Shown: positions 7,910 to 16,537, numbered from the stretch's first letter. The stretch: DNA of 64,000 nucleotides from Planctomycetota bacterium (GCA_024276195.1 JAJRXR010000014.1:30507-94506), one strand, 5' to 3'. The notes: a model not told the origin generated them from the sequence alone. Program-made: numbers and translations.

Positions 7910-8938
7910 GTGACAAGCAACCCAGCACAACCCCCCCCGGGCCAGCCGTTCCGGCGAGAGGCCAAGATCCCGATCAACCCGCGCCGGGTGCGCGGCGGCG
8001 TGCGCCTCAAGGCCAAAGAGGGCGAGGCGTGGGAGAGCTGGGTGACGCAGCGCCTGTTCCGCGTGGTCGAGCAGGCGTCCTCGGGCGAGGCGCTGCGCGA
8101 GGGGATGGAGTACGCGCGCACCGGGCAGACGCGCCGGATTGATATTGACGATGGTGTCTCCCGCGCCTCGGTCCAGGGGCGCGCCCAGCGTCCGTACCGC
8201 GTGAGCATCGGGCTCGAGCGGTTCACCGACGATCAGCGCGAGCGCGTGATCGAGGCGATGAGCGACCAGGCGATCTACGCGGCCAAGCTGCTGGCCGGGG
8301 AGCTGCCGACGAACATCGAGGATCTGCTGGCGCCGCTGGAGCTGCGCCTGTTCCCGCAGGACGCGTCGGACTTTGAGGTGAGCTGTTCGTGCAAGGAGAC
8401 GAACAAGCCGTGGTGCAAGCACGCGGTGTGCGCCTCGGCGTTGCTGTGCGAACAGCTGGGCAGCGATCCGATGCTGGTGTTCTCGTTGCGGGGGCTCGAT
8501 GGTGAAGAGCTGATCGAGCGCCTGCGCGAGAGGCGTGTTCTGGCGGGGCGCGGGTCTCGCCCGGGGGATTTGTACACGCCGCGGGCGCCGGGCGCGAGCG
8601 ATGACCCGTCGCCGGCGCTCGAGGATTGTCTGGAGCATTTCTGGGAGGCGGGTCCCGGGCTGGAGATGGTGCACCTGCCGATCGAGAAGCCGGACGTGGG
8701 GTATGTGCTGCTGCGTCGGTTGGGGCCGAGCCCGTTCCCGGAGGCGGCGTTTCCGCTGGTGGGGCTGCTGGCGACGTGCTACGAGCTGATCGGCGAGCGG
8801 GCGCTCGCAGAGCCGATCGGGCGCCTGGGCTCGGGCGGCGATTCGGAGGAAACCCAAACTCAGGGCGAGGGCGAAGCTCAGGCGGGCGAAGCTCAGATGG
8901 GCGGCGATCAGGATGGGGCGCCCGCGGACGAGGATTGA
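7910..8938 (+). CDS. SWIM zinc-finger protein, partner of the SNF2 ATPase
   Basis: The gene encodes 342 aa. A SWIM zinc finger (CxC...CxH) is visible as CSCKETNKPWCKHAVCA at about residues 159-175, within a region (YRVSIGLERFTDDQRERVIEAM...LLAGELP) typical of SWIM proteins encoded beside SNF2 ATPases. SWIM domains bind DNA or proteins. The last 40 residues are Gly/Glu/Gln-rich and probably disordered. It starts at GTG 7910, 16 bp after the SNF2 gene, so the two are almost certainly co-transcribed and co-translated. No catalytic motif is seen. Confidence 0.88.
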   Translation: MTSNPAQPPPGQPFRREAKIPINPRRVRGGVRLKAKEGEAWESWVTQRLFRVVEQASSGEALREGMEYARTGQTRRIDIDDGVSRASVQGRAQRPYRVSIGLERFTDDQRERVIEAMSDQAIYAAKLLAGELPTNIEDLLAPLELRLFPQDASDFEVSCSCKETNKPWCKHAVCASALLCEQLGSDPMLVFSLRGLDGEELIERLRERRVLAGRGSRPGDLYTPRAPGASDDPSPALEDCLEHFWEAGPGLEMVHLPIEKPDVGYVLLRRLGPSPFPEAAFPLVGLLATCYELIGERALAEPIGRLGSGGDSEETQTQGEGEAQAGEAQMGGDQDGAPADED

Positions 8939-9235
8939 CTCGATCAGGTGGGTTCCTAGCATTACAGCATTGCGGAGCCGGGTGTGACGGAGCGAGGGGC
9001 GAGGCCCCGGGCGAGGCGCATCCAGGGGTCCCCTCTTGATCCGGGCGAGTGCTCGGGCGCGGCGACGGGGGATTCTGCTCCAAGTCCGTCGGTGACGGGC
9101 GTTTGGCGCCGCGACCGGTCGTCCTCTGAGGGCGTCTTGGCCGCGACGGAACGGTTCGAGACGTTGTGCCGGGCGCAGTGCCCGGTGCTCAGAGGGAGGT
9201 ACGCGGCGCGCGTCGGCTTGCACGATCAACACCAC
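8939..9235. other. 297-bp gap with no recognisable gene
   Basis: This space lies between the SWIM gene and tRNA-Gln. A GTG-started frame (8984-9250) runs into the tRNA and has a composition unlike the neighbouring proteins. I see no strong hairpin and no convincing promoter. Confidence 0.5.
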
Positions 9236-9307
9236 TGCCCGATGGTGTAATTGGCAACACAGCTGTTTTTGGTACAGCCATTCCAGGTTCGAGCCCTGGT
9301 CGGGCAG
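9236..9307 (+). tRNA. tRNA-Gln (anticodon TTG)
   Basis: The 72-nt cloverleaf has acceptor TGCCCGA / TCGGGCA, D arm GTGT/ACAC, anticodon stem GCTGT/ACAGC around TTTTGGT (anticodon TTG), T arm CCAGG-TTCGAGC-CCTGG and discriminator G. All stems pair. CCA is not encoded. It lies 41 bp upstream of glmU. Confidence 0.96.
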
Positions 9308-9348
9308 CTTTCCATCCACAGCAAGCGGACGGCGCGTCGCCTCTGGCG

Positions 9349-10182
9349 ATGAGCGGCACACCCAACACATCCAGCTCTGCGAGCGCTCCCGGGGCGATCA
9401 TCCTTGCCGCGGGCAAGGGCACGCGGATGAACTCGGACCTGCCCAAGGTCTGCCACCCGGTCGGGGGGCGGGCGATGGTGTGCGCGGTTGTGGACGCGTG
9501 CTTGGACGCTGGGTGTGAGCGCGTTGTGGTTGTTGTCGGGTACAAGCAGGAGCTGGTGCGCGAGGCGCTCGCGCCGTATGCCGATCGCGTCGTGTTCGCG
9601 TTGCAGGACGAGCAGCTCGGGACCGGGCACGCGGTGATGTGCGCCCGTGGGGCGTTCGATGGCGCCCCAAACGCAGGATCGCCCAAGGCAGAGGTGTTTG
9701 TGCTGTGCGGCGACGGCCCGCTGATCCGGACGGAGACCCTGGCGGAGATGCTCGGGCGTCACCGCTCGACGGGCGCCGGGGCGACGCTGGCGACGAGTGT
9801 TCTTGATGACCCAGGCGGGTACGGGCGGGTCGTGCGGGGGGCCGACGGGCGGTTTGAGCGGATTGTCGAGCAGAAAAACGCGACGCCCGAGCAGCTTGAG
9901 ATCCGCGAGGTGAACCCGAGTTATTACTGCTTTGATCGCGGGTTGTTGTTCGAATCTCTGGATCGTCTCGAACGCGACGAGGTGAGCGGGGAGTACTACA
10001 TCACGGACGTCCCGGAGATGATCCGGGCTCGGGGTGGGCGCGTTGAGGTGATCCGGGGCGTGCCCCCGGGGGACGTGCTGAGCATCAACACGCCCGAGCA
10101 ACTGGCGGCGGTGGACCGCGTCTTCCGGGCGCGGGTCAACAGGGCTGGGGCTGCGGGGACTTCTGTCGGGGGCGCTTCATGA
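9349..10182 (+). CDS. glmU: UDP-GlcNAc pyrophosphorylase domain protein (GlmU N-terminal half only)
   Basis: The gene encodes 277 aa. It has the nucleotidyltransferase signature LAAGKGTRMNSDLPKV at about residues 18-33 and LQDEQLGTGHAV, LCGDGPLI, VLDDPGGYGRVV, IVEQKNAT, EVNPSYYCF and SGEYYITDV, all found in the GlmU uridyltransferase half. Bifunctional GlmU is about 455 aa; the left-handed beta-helix acetyltransferase half is missing, so the acetylation of glucosamine-1-P needed for cell-wall precursor synthesis must be done by another protein, or this enzyme acts on a different sugar-1-phosphate. ATG 9349 is used because longer versions would overlap tRNA-Gln. It overlaps prs by 4 nt (ATGA); the order glmU-prs-rplY-pth is a well-known conserved block. 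Confidence 0.92.
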   Translation: MSGTPNTSSSASAPGAIILAAGKGTRMNSDLPKVCHPVGGRAMVCAVVDACLDAGCERVVVVVGYKQELVREALAPYADRVVFALQDEQLGTGHAVMCARGAFDGAPNAGSPKAEVFVLCGDGPLIRTETLAEMLGRHRSTGAGATLATSVLDDPGGYGRVVRGADGRFERIVEQKNATPEQLEIREVNPSYYCFDRGLLFESLDRLERDEVSGEYYITDVPEMIRARGGRVEVIRGVPPGDVLSINTPEQLAAVDRVFRARVNRAGAAGTSVGGAS

Positions 10183-11162
10183 ACGGCGAGCTGTCGAACG
10201 AGCTGAAAGTCTTCGCGGGGCGCAACAGCAAAGCGCTGGCGAAGATCGTGTGCGAGCACATGGACATCCCCCTGGGCGATGCGCGCACGAGCCTCTTCCC
10301 CGACGGCGAGATCTTCGTCAAGCTCGAGGAGGACGTCCGCGGGCGCGACTGCTATGTGATTATCTCGACCTGCCAGCCGGTCAACGACAACCTGATGGAG
10401 CTGCTGGTCTTTACGGACTGCCTCAAGCGGGCGAGCGCCAATCGGGTGACGATTGTGACGCCGTACTTCGGGTACGGGCGCCAGGACCGCAAGGACGAGG
10501 GGCGGGTGCCGATCACAGCCAAGCTGGTAGCGAACCTGATCACGGGCTCGCAGGCGGACCGGGTGATGGCGATCGACCTGCACGCGGCCCAGATCCAGGG
10601 GTTCTTTGACCTGCCGATGGACCACCTGTCGGCGACGCCCGTGTTCCTCGATTATTTTGAGTCGATCCGGGACGAGCTGGGGGATCTGTGTCTGGTGAGC
10701 CCGGACGTGGGGAACGTCAAGGTCGCCGAGGGTATGGCGAACCTGATGGGCGGCGAGCTGGCGATCATCAACAAACGACGGGTCTCGGGCACGGAGGTCC
10801 GGGTGGGCAACATCATCGGGTCCGTGAAGGGCAAGACGGTGCTGATGTTCGACGACATGATCTCGACGGCGGGCACCATCTGCGAGGCGGCGCAGCTGGT
10901 AATGGACAAGGGGGCGACCCGCGTTCTGGCGGCGGCGACCCACCCCGTGCTCGCGGGCATGGCGATCGAACGCCTGAGCGAGTCGCCGATCGAACGCTTG
11001 GTTGTGACAGACACCATCCCGTGCGGGCAGCGTTGCGAGCCGATCCGCGACAAGCTGGTGCAGCTGAGCATCGGCCCGCTGCTGGGCGAGGCGGTCAGGC
11101 GGATCCACCAGAACCAGTCGGTCAGCGCCCTGTTCTCGAGGACATCGGGGATGAAACGGTAA
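10179..11162 (+). CDS. prs: Ribose-phosphate pyrophosphokinase (PRPP synthase)
   Basis: This enzyme makes PRPP from ribose-5-phosphate and ATP for nucleotide, histidine and tryptophan synthesis. The 327-aa protein has the class I landmarks: LFPDGEIFVKLEEDVRG near the N-terminus, TPYFGYGRQDRK (ATP loop), the divalent-cation motif AIDLHAAQIQGFFD, SPDVGNVKVAEGMA, and the PRPP-binding loop VLMFDDMISTAGT at about residues 222-234. Length is normal. It starts inside the glmU stop (ATGA overlap), implying translational coupling. Confidence 0.97.
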   Translation: MNGELSNELKVFAGRNSKALAKIVCEHMDIPLGDARTSLFPDGEIFVKLEEDVRGRDCYVIISTCQPVNDNLMELLVFTDCLKRASANRVTIVTPYFGYGRQDRKDEGRVPITAKLVANLITGSQADRVMAIDLHAAQIQGFFDLPMDHLSATPVFLDYFESIRDELGDLCLVSPDVGNVKVAEGMANLMGGELAIINKRRVSGTEVRVGNIIGSVKGKTVLMFDDMISTAGTICEAAQLVMDKGATRVLAAATHPVLAGMAIERLSESPIERLVVTDTIPCGQRCEPIRDKLVQLSIGPLLGEAVRRIHQNQSVSALFSRTSGMKR

Positions 11163-11242
11163 TCGGGCGTTGGCCCAAAGAGCAAGAAACACACACACAC
11201 ACGCAAACACACGAGAAGACCACACGAATCGGAGGCTACGAC

Positions 11243-11917
11243 ATGAGCGACGAAACACACATTCTTAAGGCCCAGGCGCGCGAGCGCACGGGCTCTCGGT
11301 ACTGCAAGCGGATCCGCGAGAGCGGCGGCCTGCCCGCGGTTGTCTACGGGCACGGCAGAGACCCCGTCTCCATCACGCTCAACGCCAAGGACGCGATCAA
11401 GCACATCACCAAGGGCGAGAAGGTCTTCGAGCTGACGCTCGAAGGCTCGGACGCGCGTCAGCACGTGCTCGTCAAGGATCTGCAGTTTGATTACCTGGGC
11501 ACGAACATCGTCCACGCGGACTTCGCCCGGATCGAGCTGACGGATCGGATCAACGTGTCGGTGCCGCTGCGTCTGGTGGGCGATGCCCCCGGGCTCAAGA
11601 CCGCGGGCGCGATCATGACGCACCCTGTGACGCAGCTGGAGCTGAACTGTCTGGTGACGAACCTGCCCAGCTTTATCGAGGTGGACGTCTCGGGGCTCGA
11701 GGCTGGCAGTGTGATCCACGCGGGCGAGGTGAAGCTGCCCAAGGACACGATGAAGCTGCTGTCGGACACGGACGGCGTGGTGGCGCATGTGGTGGTCCAG
11801 GCCGAGGCGCCGGCGGAAGAGGGCGAGGAGGCGCAGGTCTCTGGCGACGCGACCGAGCCGGAGGTCATGGGCGAGAAGAAGGACGACGAGGGCGAGAAGA
11901 AAGAGGGCGAGGGCTGA
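11243..11917 (+). CDS. rplY: 50S ribosomal protein L25/general stress protein Ctc
   Basis: L25 binds 5S rRNA. This 224-aa protein is the long (TL5/Ctc) form: an N-terminal 5S-binding domain (ARERTGSRYCKRIRESGGLPAVVYG) and a C-terminal beta domain (VPLRLVGDAPGLKTAGAIM...HAGEVKLPKDT), then an acidic Glu/Lys tail (about 200-224) with low complexity. GGAGG at 11231-11235 fixes ATG 11243. The 80-bp leader after prs contains a CA-rich run (11190-11212). It stands between prs and pth, as in many bacteria. Confidence 0.96.
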   Translation: MSDETHILKAQARERTGSRYCKRIRESGGLPAVVYGHGRDPVSITLNAKDAIKHITKGEKVFELTLEGSDARQHVLVKDLQFDYLGTNIVHADFARIELTDRINVSVPLRLVGDAPGLKTAGAIMTHPVTQLELNCLVTNLPSFIEVDVSGLEAGSVIHAGEVKLPKDTMKLLSDTDGVVAHVVVQAEAPAEEGEEAQVSGDATEPEVMGEKKDDEGEKKEGEG

Positions 11918-11955
11918 GGCCCCGTTTCTCTTCGTCATTGAAGGAGCGTTTCGAC

Positions 11956-12630
11956 GTGAAGCTGATTGTGGGGCTTGGAAACCCGGGGCTCGAGTACGAG
12001 CGGACGCGGCACAACGCCGGGTTCATGGCGCTCGACGAGCTGGCACGCCGCCACGCCGGCGGGGCTGTCCCGCGCTCCAAGTTCCACGCGGCTCTGCTCG
12101 ACGCCTCCATCAACGGCGAGAAATGCCTGCTCATGAGGCCGACCACCTTCATGAACCGCTCGGGCCTGAGCGTGGGCGAGGCGATCCGTTTCTACAAGCT
12201 CGAGCCGAGCGAGGACATGCTCGTGCTCGTCGATGAGGTGGCCCTGCCCGTCGGCGAGGTCCGAATCCGCCCGAGCGGGTCGGACGGCGGGCACAACGGG
12301 CTGGGCGACATCAGCCGTGCGCTCGGCGGGGCGGACTACCCACGCCTGCGCATCGGCATCGGCGCGGTCCCGAAGTTCATGGTCCGGGCGGACTGGGTCC
12401 TGTCCCGGTTCATGAGTGAGGAGAAAGCGGACGTGGAGCGCGCCATAAAGAGCGCGGCGGACGCGACGGAGATGGCGCTGTCCAAGGGACTCGACGCCGC
12501 CATGAACACATTCAACCGCAGGATCTCCCAGGAACAACCCCAACCCAAGGACGGGGTGAAGGCGGGCGATCAGGCGGATAGCGATACAGAACCGAAGCGA
12601 ACAACGAACACAGAATCGGAGACGAAGTGA
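11956..12630 (+). CDS. pth: Peptidyl-tRNA hydrolase
   Basis: Pth releases peptides from prematurely dropped peptidyl-tRNA, recycling the tRNA. The 224-aa protein carries LIVGLGNPGLEYERTRHNAGF (catalytic His in RHNAGF at about residue 23), RPTTFMNRSG, the catalytic Asp in VDEVALPVG, and SDGGHNGLGDI. The last ~35 residues are a Gln/Lys/Glu/Thr-rich extension not needed for activity. The start is GTG 11956 with AAGGAG at 11941-11946; the upstream TTG (11938) would place this site inside the gene. The stop TGA overlaps the rpsF ATG by one base. Confidence 0.96.
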   Translation: MKLIVGLGNPGLEYERTRHNAGFMALDELARRHAGGAVPRSKFHAALLDASINGEKCLLMRPTTFMNRSGLSVGEAIRFYKLEPSEDMLVLVDEVALPVGEVRIRPSGSDGGHNGLGDISRALGGADYPRLRIGIGAVPKFMVRADWVLSRFMSEEKADVERAIKSAADATEMALSKGLDAAMNTFNRRISQEQPQPKDGVKAGDQADSDTEPKRTTNTESETK

Positions 12631-13187
12631 TGACAGAGACAGCGGTAAAGACGAACCCGTACGAGGTGATGTTCCTGACCAGCCAGGGGGCCGCGGCGGA
12701 CCTGAACGCACTGGTGGAGCACATCAGCGAGCTGTTCAGCCGTGCGGGCTCGGAGATCATCTCGCTGCGCAAGTGGGACGAGCGCCGCCTGGCGTTCCCG
12801 ATCGAGAAGCAGAAGCGCGGGGTGTACTTCCTCGCGTACGCCAACATGCCGATTGACGGCCCGGCCCACCTCGAGCGCGACTGCGTGATCTCCGAGAAGA
12901 TCATGCGGGTGCTGCTGACCAAGGCGGACCACCTGTCGATGGACGAGATCACGGTTCACGACAAGCGCGACGAGCTGGCGACGGAGGCCAAGCTCCGGGC
13001 CGAGCAGGGCGAGACCGAGACGGAGAAGCGCACGACCGTCTCGCTCGGCGCCCCGGTCGTCGAGCAAGCCCCGGCGCCCGAGGCCCCGGCTGCGGACGCG
13101 GCAGGCGAGGGCGCCCCCAAGACCGAGACCGCCCCCGCGGAGACCGAGACCACCCCCGAGACCAAAACCGAGGCCAGCGAGGGCTGA
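12630..13187 (+). CDS. rpsF: 30S ribosomal protein S6
   Basis: S6 is a small-subunit protein that normally pairs with S18 on the platform. The first ~105 residues are S6 (NPYEVMFLTSQG, WDERRLAFPIEKQKRGVYFL, and LLTKADHL). A C-terminal tail of about 80 residues is rich in Glu, Ala, Pro and Thr, far longer than the usual S6 (about 95-130 aa) and presumably disordered. ATG 12630 is used (an in-frame GTG 12627 is an alternative). The usual partner gene rpsR is not downstream. Confidence 0.95.
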   Translation: MTETAVKTNPYEVMFLTSQGAAADLNALVEHISELFSRAGSEIISLRKWDERRLAFPIEKQKRGVYFLAYANMPIDGPAHLERDCVISEKIMRVLLTKADHLSMDEITVHDKRDELATEAKLRAEQGETETEKRTTVSLGAPVVEQAPAPEAPAADAAGEGAPKTETAPAETETTPETKTEASEG

Positions 13188-13280
13188 TCTGGGCGGGTTG
13201 CCCTGTCGGTTCCTCCTTGTATGGGGGAGGAGCCTGTTAGAATCATCCGGCGCCCGAGGTGGGCGCGATGGGAGGTTGGT

Positions 13281-13727
13281 ATGGCCGGCAACGTGAACAA
13301 GGTTTTCCTGATGGGCAACCTGACGCGGGATGTGGAGATGCGTTCCCTGCCCAGCGGGATGAACGTGGGCAACTTCGGGATCGCCGTCAACGAGCGGTTC
13401 AAGTCCAAGGACGGCGAGTGGCAAGAGCGGGTCAACTTCATCGACTGCGAGGTCTGGGGACGCACCGCCGAGATCATGAGCCAGTACCTGAAGAAGGGCA
13501 GGCCGGCATTTATCGAGGGCAGGCTCCGCCTCGACCAGTGGGAAGACAAGCAGGGACAGAAGCGGTCCAAGCTCAAGGTCGTTGTTGACAACTTCCAGTT
13601 CGTCGATTCTCGCACCGATGGAGGTGGTGGTGGGGGCGGTGGATCTAGCGGGGGCGGCTCGGGCCAGTCCCAGGTCAGCGTGCCCGACGACTCGCCGGCG
13701 ATCGATCACGACGACATCCCGTTCTGA
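13281..13727 (+). CDS. ssb: Single-stranded DNA-binding protein
   Basis: SSB coats single-stranded DNA in replication and repair and recruits partners through its C-terminal tip. The 148-aa protein has an OB fold (NKVFLMGNLTRDVEMRSLPSG, VNFIDCEVWGRTAE, LKKGRPAFIEGRL, LRLDQWEDKQGQKRSKLKVV), a Gly/Ser linker at about 113-130, and the acidic tip DHDDIPF, close to the classic DDDIPF. GGGAGG at 13270-13275 supports ATG 13281. It sits between rpsF and rplI in the place often taken by ssb-rpsR. Confidence 0.97.
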   Translation: MAGNVNKVFLMGNLTRDVEMRSLPSGMNVGNFGIAVNERFKSKDGEWQERVNFIDCEVWGRTAEIMSQYLKKGRPAFIEGRLRLDQWEDKQGQKRSKLKVVVDNFQFVDSRTDGGGGGGGGSSGGGSGQSQVSVPDDSPAIDHDDIPF

Positions 13728-13868
13728 TTACGCCTAGGATCTTTGCCCGGGGTCACATGCTGGCCCGGGGACATGCTGGGGCCTGCCCGCCGGTGTCGGT
13801 GGGAACGTCGGGCTCCTCAACTGCCCGCCCAACTCCGGGGCGGGTCCAGGACAGCGAAGGAGGCCAGC

Positions 13869-14453
13869 GTGCCCAAGACCATTCAGCTTTTGCTTACCGA
13901 GAACGTCGATAACCTCGGCATCGTCGGCGATGTCGTGAGTGTCAAGGTCGGGTACGCCCGGAACTATCTGCTCCCGCGTGAGCTGGCGACGCCGCCGAGC
14001 GACGAGCTGATGAAGGGTCTCGCGGCCAAGCGGGCGCAGGCGGAGAAGGACGTGGCCGCGCTGCGTTCGTCACGCCAGGAGCTCATCGGGCGCCTCGACG
14101 GCATCGAGATCACGATGCTCCGGGCCTGCAACGACCAGGGACACCTGTACGGCTCCGTCACCCAGCAGGACATCGCGTCCGGCCTGGCGGAACTGGGCTA
14201 CGACGTCAAACCCCGCGAGGTCCGCCTGGCGCAGACGATCAAACGCCTCGACGCCTTCGAGGTCAGCGTCAAGTTTGACTCGGATCTCGAGGCGACCATC
14301 AAGCTGCACGTCATGCCCGACCGCGAGATGGAGGATGACGATCGCGAGGAGATGGAGTTCGACAACGAGGGCGAGCTGATCGAGAAGAAGCCCAAGAAGA
14401 AGGCGGACAAGGCCGAGGTCGAGGCCGGCGCCGAGGCCAGTACTGAGGGTTGA
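13869..14453 (+). CDS. rplI: 50S ribosomal protein L9
   Basis: L9 is an elongated protein at the base of the L1 stalk. The N-domain reads IQLLLTENVDNLGIVGDVVSVKVGYARNYLLP, the diagnostic L9 start; a long helix (about 45-75) and C-domain (GHLYGSVTQQDIASGL) follow. The last ~45 residues form a Glu/Lys/Ala-rich extension beyond the usual ~150 aa. GTG 13869 is supported by AAGGAGG at 13857-13863. It ends the housekeeping run and is followed by a terminator. Confidence 0.96.
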   Translation: MPKTIQLLLTENVDNLGIVGDVVSVKVGYARNYLLPRELATPPSDELMKGLAAKRAQAEKDVAALRSSRQELIGRLDGIEITMLRACNDQGHLYGSVTQQDIASGLAELGYDVKPREVRLAQTIKRLDAFEVSVKFDSDLEATIKLHVMPDREMEDDDREEMEFDNEGELIEKKPKKKADKAEVEAGAEASTEG

Positions 14454-14483
14454 GGCCAGAGTTCTGGAACCCATCAACGAACG

Positions 14484-14517
14484 CCGCCCCCGCGACCGAC
14501 GCGGGGGCGGTTTTTTT
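14484..14517 (+). terminator. Rho-independent terminator after rplI
   Basis: A perfect 11-bp stem CCGCCCCCGCG / CGCGGGGGCGG with loop ACCGA (14484-14510) is followed by seven T residues. It closes the rpsF-ssb-rplI transcript. Confidence 0.93.
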
Positions 14518-14542
14518 ATGTCAACGCTGAGGCGTGTTCAGT

Positions 14543-14640
14543 CAGAGCCGCGAGCATAAGCTCGCGCTGGATCAACCGAGCCGCGAGCGTGAGCTCGCGA
14601 GGGGCGCCGAATACAGCGCGAGCTCACGCTCGCGGCTCGG
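14543..14640. repeat. CCGAGCCGCG-type nested palindrome, full copy plus a half copy
   Basis: Arms 14576-14599 and 14617-14640 form a perfect 24-bp inverted repeat with a 17-nt spacer. Each arm is itself nearly palindromic (CGCGAG...CTCGCG), so either one long or two short hairpins can form. A diverged half copy (GAGCCGCGAGCATAAGCTCG) is at about 14545-14566. The element lies between convergent rplI and the CvpA-like gene and may end transcription of both. Confidence 0.85.
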
Positions 14641-14649
14641 TTCTGGACC

Positions 14650-16494
14650 CTATCCGCCCTGGCGTTGGTCGCACTCGAAGGGCGCCTCGAACTTGAGGAT
14701 GGCCTTGTCGCCCAGGACGTAGTGGCTGATCTTGGCGCCGCGGCTGACGACAAAGAGCAGGCGGAGCTTCTGGTCCGTGCGCGCCCGGGAGAGTGATTTG
14801 GGCAGCTCGCGGAGACTCGCGATGGTCTTCGAGGGTGTGTAGCGGATCCAGACGCCCTCGCTGTCCTCGTAGACCCAGCCGATGGCCTCGTAGTAGGCGC
14901 CATTGGTATCGACGAGGCGCGGGGGCAGATCGGCATCGAGCGCGCGGACGACCGGGCTGAGCAGGCTCGCGGGCATGTCTTCGCCCGAGACGCCGATCTG
15001 GACCATGTTCTGGTCCGAGGCGACGCCGAAGCGTTCGACGCGGAAGTTCCGCTCGGCGTTGCGCCCGGCCTTGGACTCTTCTTCGGAGAACGAGCCCTCG
15101 CCGCCGAAGATGGCGTTGCTCTTGCCGTCCTCCTCGACCACGAGCCCGCGCTTGGCGGTCGTGCGGTCGAGCGAATAGCCCAGGCGGTTGGAGATGTAGA
15201 CGCCCGGGGGGGTCAGTGTCCTGGCGAACGAGACTTTAACATCCGAGTCGGGGACGATGACGGCGTCGGACTCGTCGAACGAGATCTCGGCGCTGCCCTT
15301 GATGAGCGCGCCCGAGGTGATGGCCGCGTCGCGGTCGCTCGGCTCGTCGTAGCGGATGGGCTCGGTCGCCTGGGGGAGATCGGTCAGGGGGAGGCGGGCG
15401 TTTTTGACGCTCAGGGCGATCGGGTGATAGCCGGCGGGGACGATGAACTCGAAGGCCATTTTGACGGCCGAGGCCCCGCCGACGGACGCGATGTAGATGT
15501 CCTCGGCGTCGTAGCGCCAGCGTCCGTACAGATTTCCCTCTTTGGCCTCAGCCTGGCTGATGCTCGCGATGGGGAAGATGACGGTCGAGCGGTCGCCTTC
15601 GGCGTTCTCGTCGGTCTTCTCGGCGATCATAAAGATCTGCCCGTTGGACATGAGCACCTGGGCGCCCTTGGAATCTTCCTTGGCGCCCGCCTTGAACTCG
15701 ATGACGTAGCCGAAGAGCTGGCCTGTGCTGACGGGCTCGCCGCTGATGTCCCGGTACTTCTGCGGCGTTTCGTCGAAGGTGTCGGTGAGCAGATCGCGGG
15801 CGGGGGCGGATTCGGAGCCGACGGTGTAGGCGCGGACGAGGCGGAAGTCGTCGTTGTTGAAGGTGTTGCGACCGGCGCCGTCGCCCGGGCTGATGCGGGC
15901 GGCGAAGCCGGTGAGCTCGATATTCGGGCGCCACTTGGTCAGCGGTTCGCTGGTCGAGAGGGCGTTCTCGCTCATCGTGCCGTAGAGGTTGGCGACGATG
16001 GAATCGACGGGGAGCCAGAGCTTGTCCTTGCGGACGAGGCTGCCGTCGCGGTCGTCGGAATACCAGATGGGCTGGTAGCCGAGGAAGTTGGTACTCAGGC
16101 GGAAGTAGCCGACGCTCAGGACGAGGAAGCCGACGGCGATGACGGAGGAGGCCCCGCCGCAGATGACCCCGCCGGCGTAATCGACCGCAGTCGCCTGGGC
16201 GACGTTGGCGATGACGAGCTTGTCAACGATCACACGCAGGAGGACGAGCGAGACGACAAAGGGAACGAGCAGGCCGATGCCCCAGCTCATGCCGTGGAGA
16301 AAGCGGAGCCAGCCCGAGGTGGGGAGCACGCTCACAAGCAGCTCGGAGAGCGGCTCCCAGAAGGCGAAGGCGATGGCGCCTGCGGCCAGCGTGCATAGCA
16401 GGTGCAGGAAGGCGCTGAAGAACCCCCGGGTCATCCAGAGGTACGCGAGCCCGAGCACGCAGGCGACGACGATCAGGTTGAACACAAGCAGCAT
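14650..16494 (-). CDS. Membrane protein with a CvpA-like N-terminus and a large extracytoplasmic domain
   Basis: The gene encodes 614 aa. Four hydrophobic segments (about 2-20, 26-46, 68-88, 104-130) resemble the colicin V production (CvpA) membrane domain. Beyond residue 135 a long soluble region with no family I recognise contains aromatic and acidic beta-like stretches and ends DKAILKFEAPFECDQRQ. Its large size outside the membrane suggests surface or envelope work, but function is unknown. ATG at 16494 has GAGGAG nearby. It is the last gene of the pilT, GspE-like, CvpA-like run (43 bp after the ATPase), so a role with the pilus or secretion machinery is possible. Confidence 0.75.
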   Translation of the reverse strand: MLLVFNLIVVACVLGLAYLWMTRGFFSAFLHLLCTLAAGAIAFAFWEPLSELLVSVLPTSGWLRFLHGMSWGIGLLVPFVVSLVLLRVIVDKLVIANVAQATAVDYAGGVICGGASSVIAVGFLVLSVGYFRLSTNFLGYQPIWYSDDRDGSLVRKDKLWLPVDSIVANLYGTMSENALSTSEPLTKWRPNIELTGFAARISPGDGAGRNTFNNDDFRLVRAYTVGSESAPARDLLTDTFDETPQKYRDISGEPVSTGQLFGYVIEFKAGAKEDSKGAQVLMSNGQIFMIAEKTDENAEGDRSTVIFPIASISQAEAKEGNLYGRWRYDAEDIYIASVGGASAVKMAFEFIVPAGYHPIALSVKNARLPLTDLPQATEPIRYDEPSDRDAAITSGALIKGSAEISFDESDAVIVPDSDVKVSFARTLTPPGVYISNRLGYSLDRTTAKRGLVVEEDGKSNAIFGGEGSFSEEESKAGRNAERNFRVERFGVASDQNMVQIGVSGEDMPASLLSPVVRALDADLPPRLVDTNGAYYEAIGWVYEDSEGVWIRYTPSKTIASLRELPKSLSRARTDQKLRLLFVVSRGAKISHYVLGDKAILKFEAPFECDQRQGG

Positions 16495-16537
16495 GGCTGA
16501 CTCCTCGATGCTTCGAGACTCGGTGGTCTGATCGGTC

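Noticed and set aside
4523-8938. Genomic island inserted at tRNA-Lys
   Set aside because: No integrase, no duplicated tRNA end and no clear composition change between the tRNA and the next genes.
8984-9250. 88-codon plus frame before tRNA-Gln
   Set aside because: Ends in the tRNA, has low-complexity Arg/Gly/Ser content and no clear start site.
11190-11212. CA-rich run upstream of rplY
   Set aside because: Short simple-sequence run in a leader; no evidence of phase variation or regulation.
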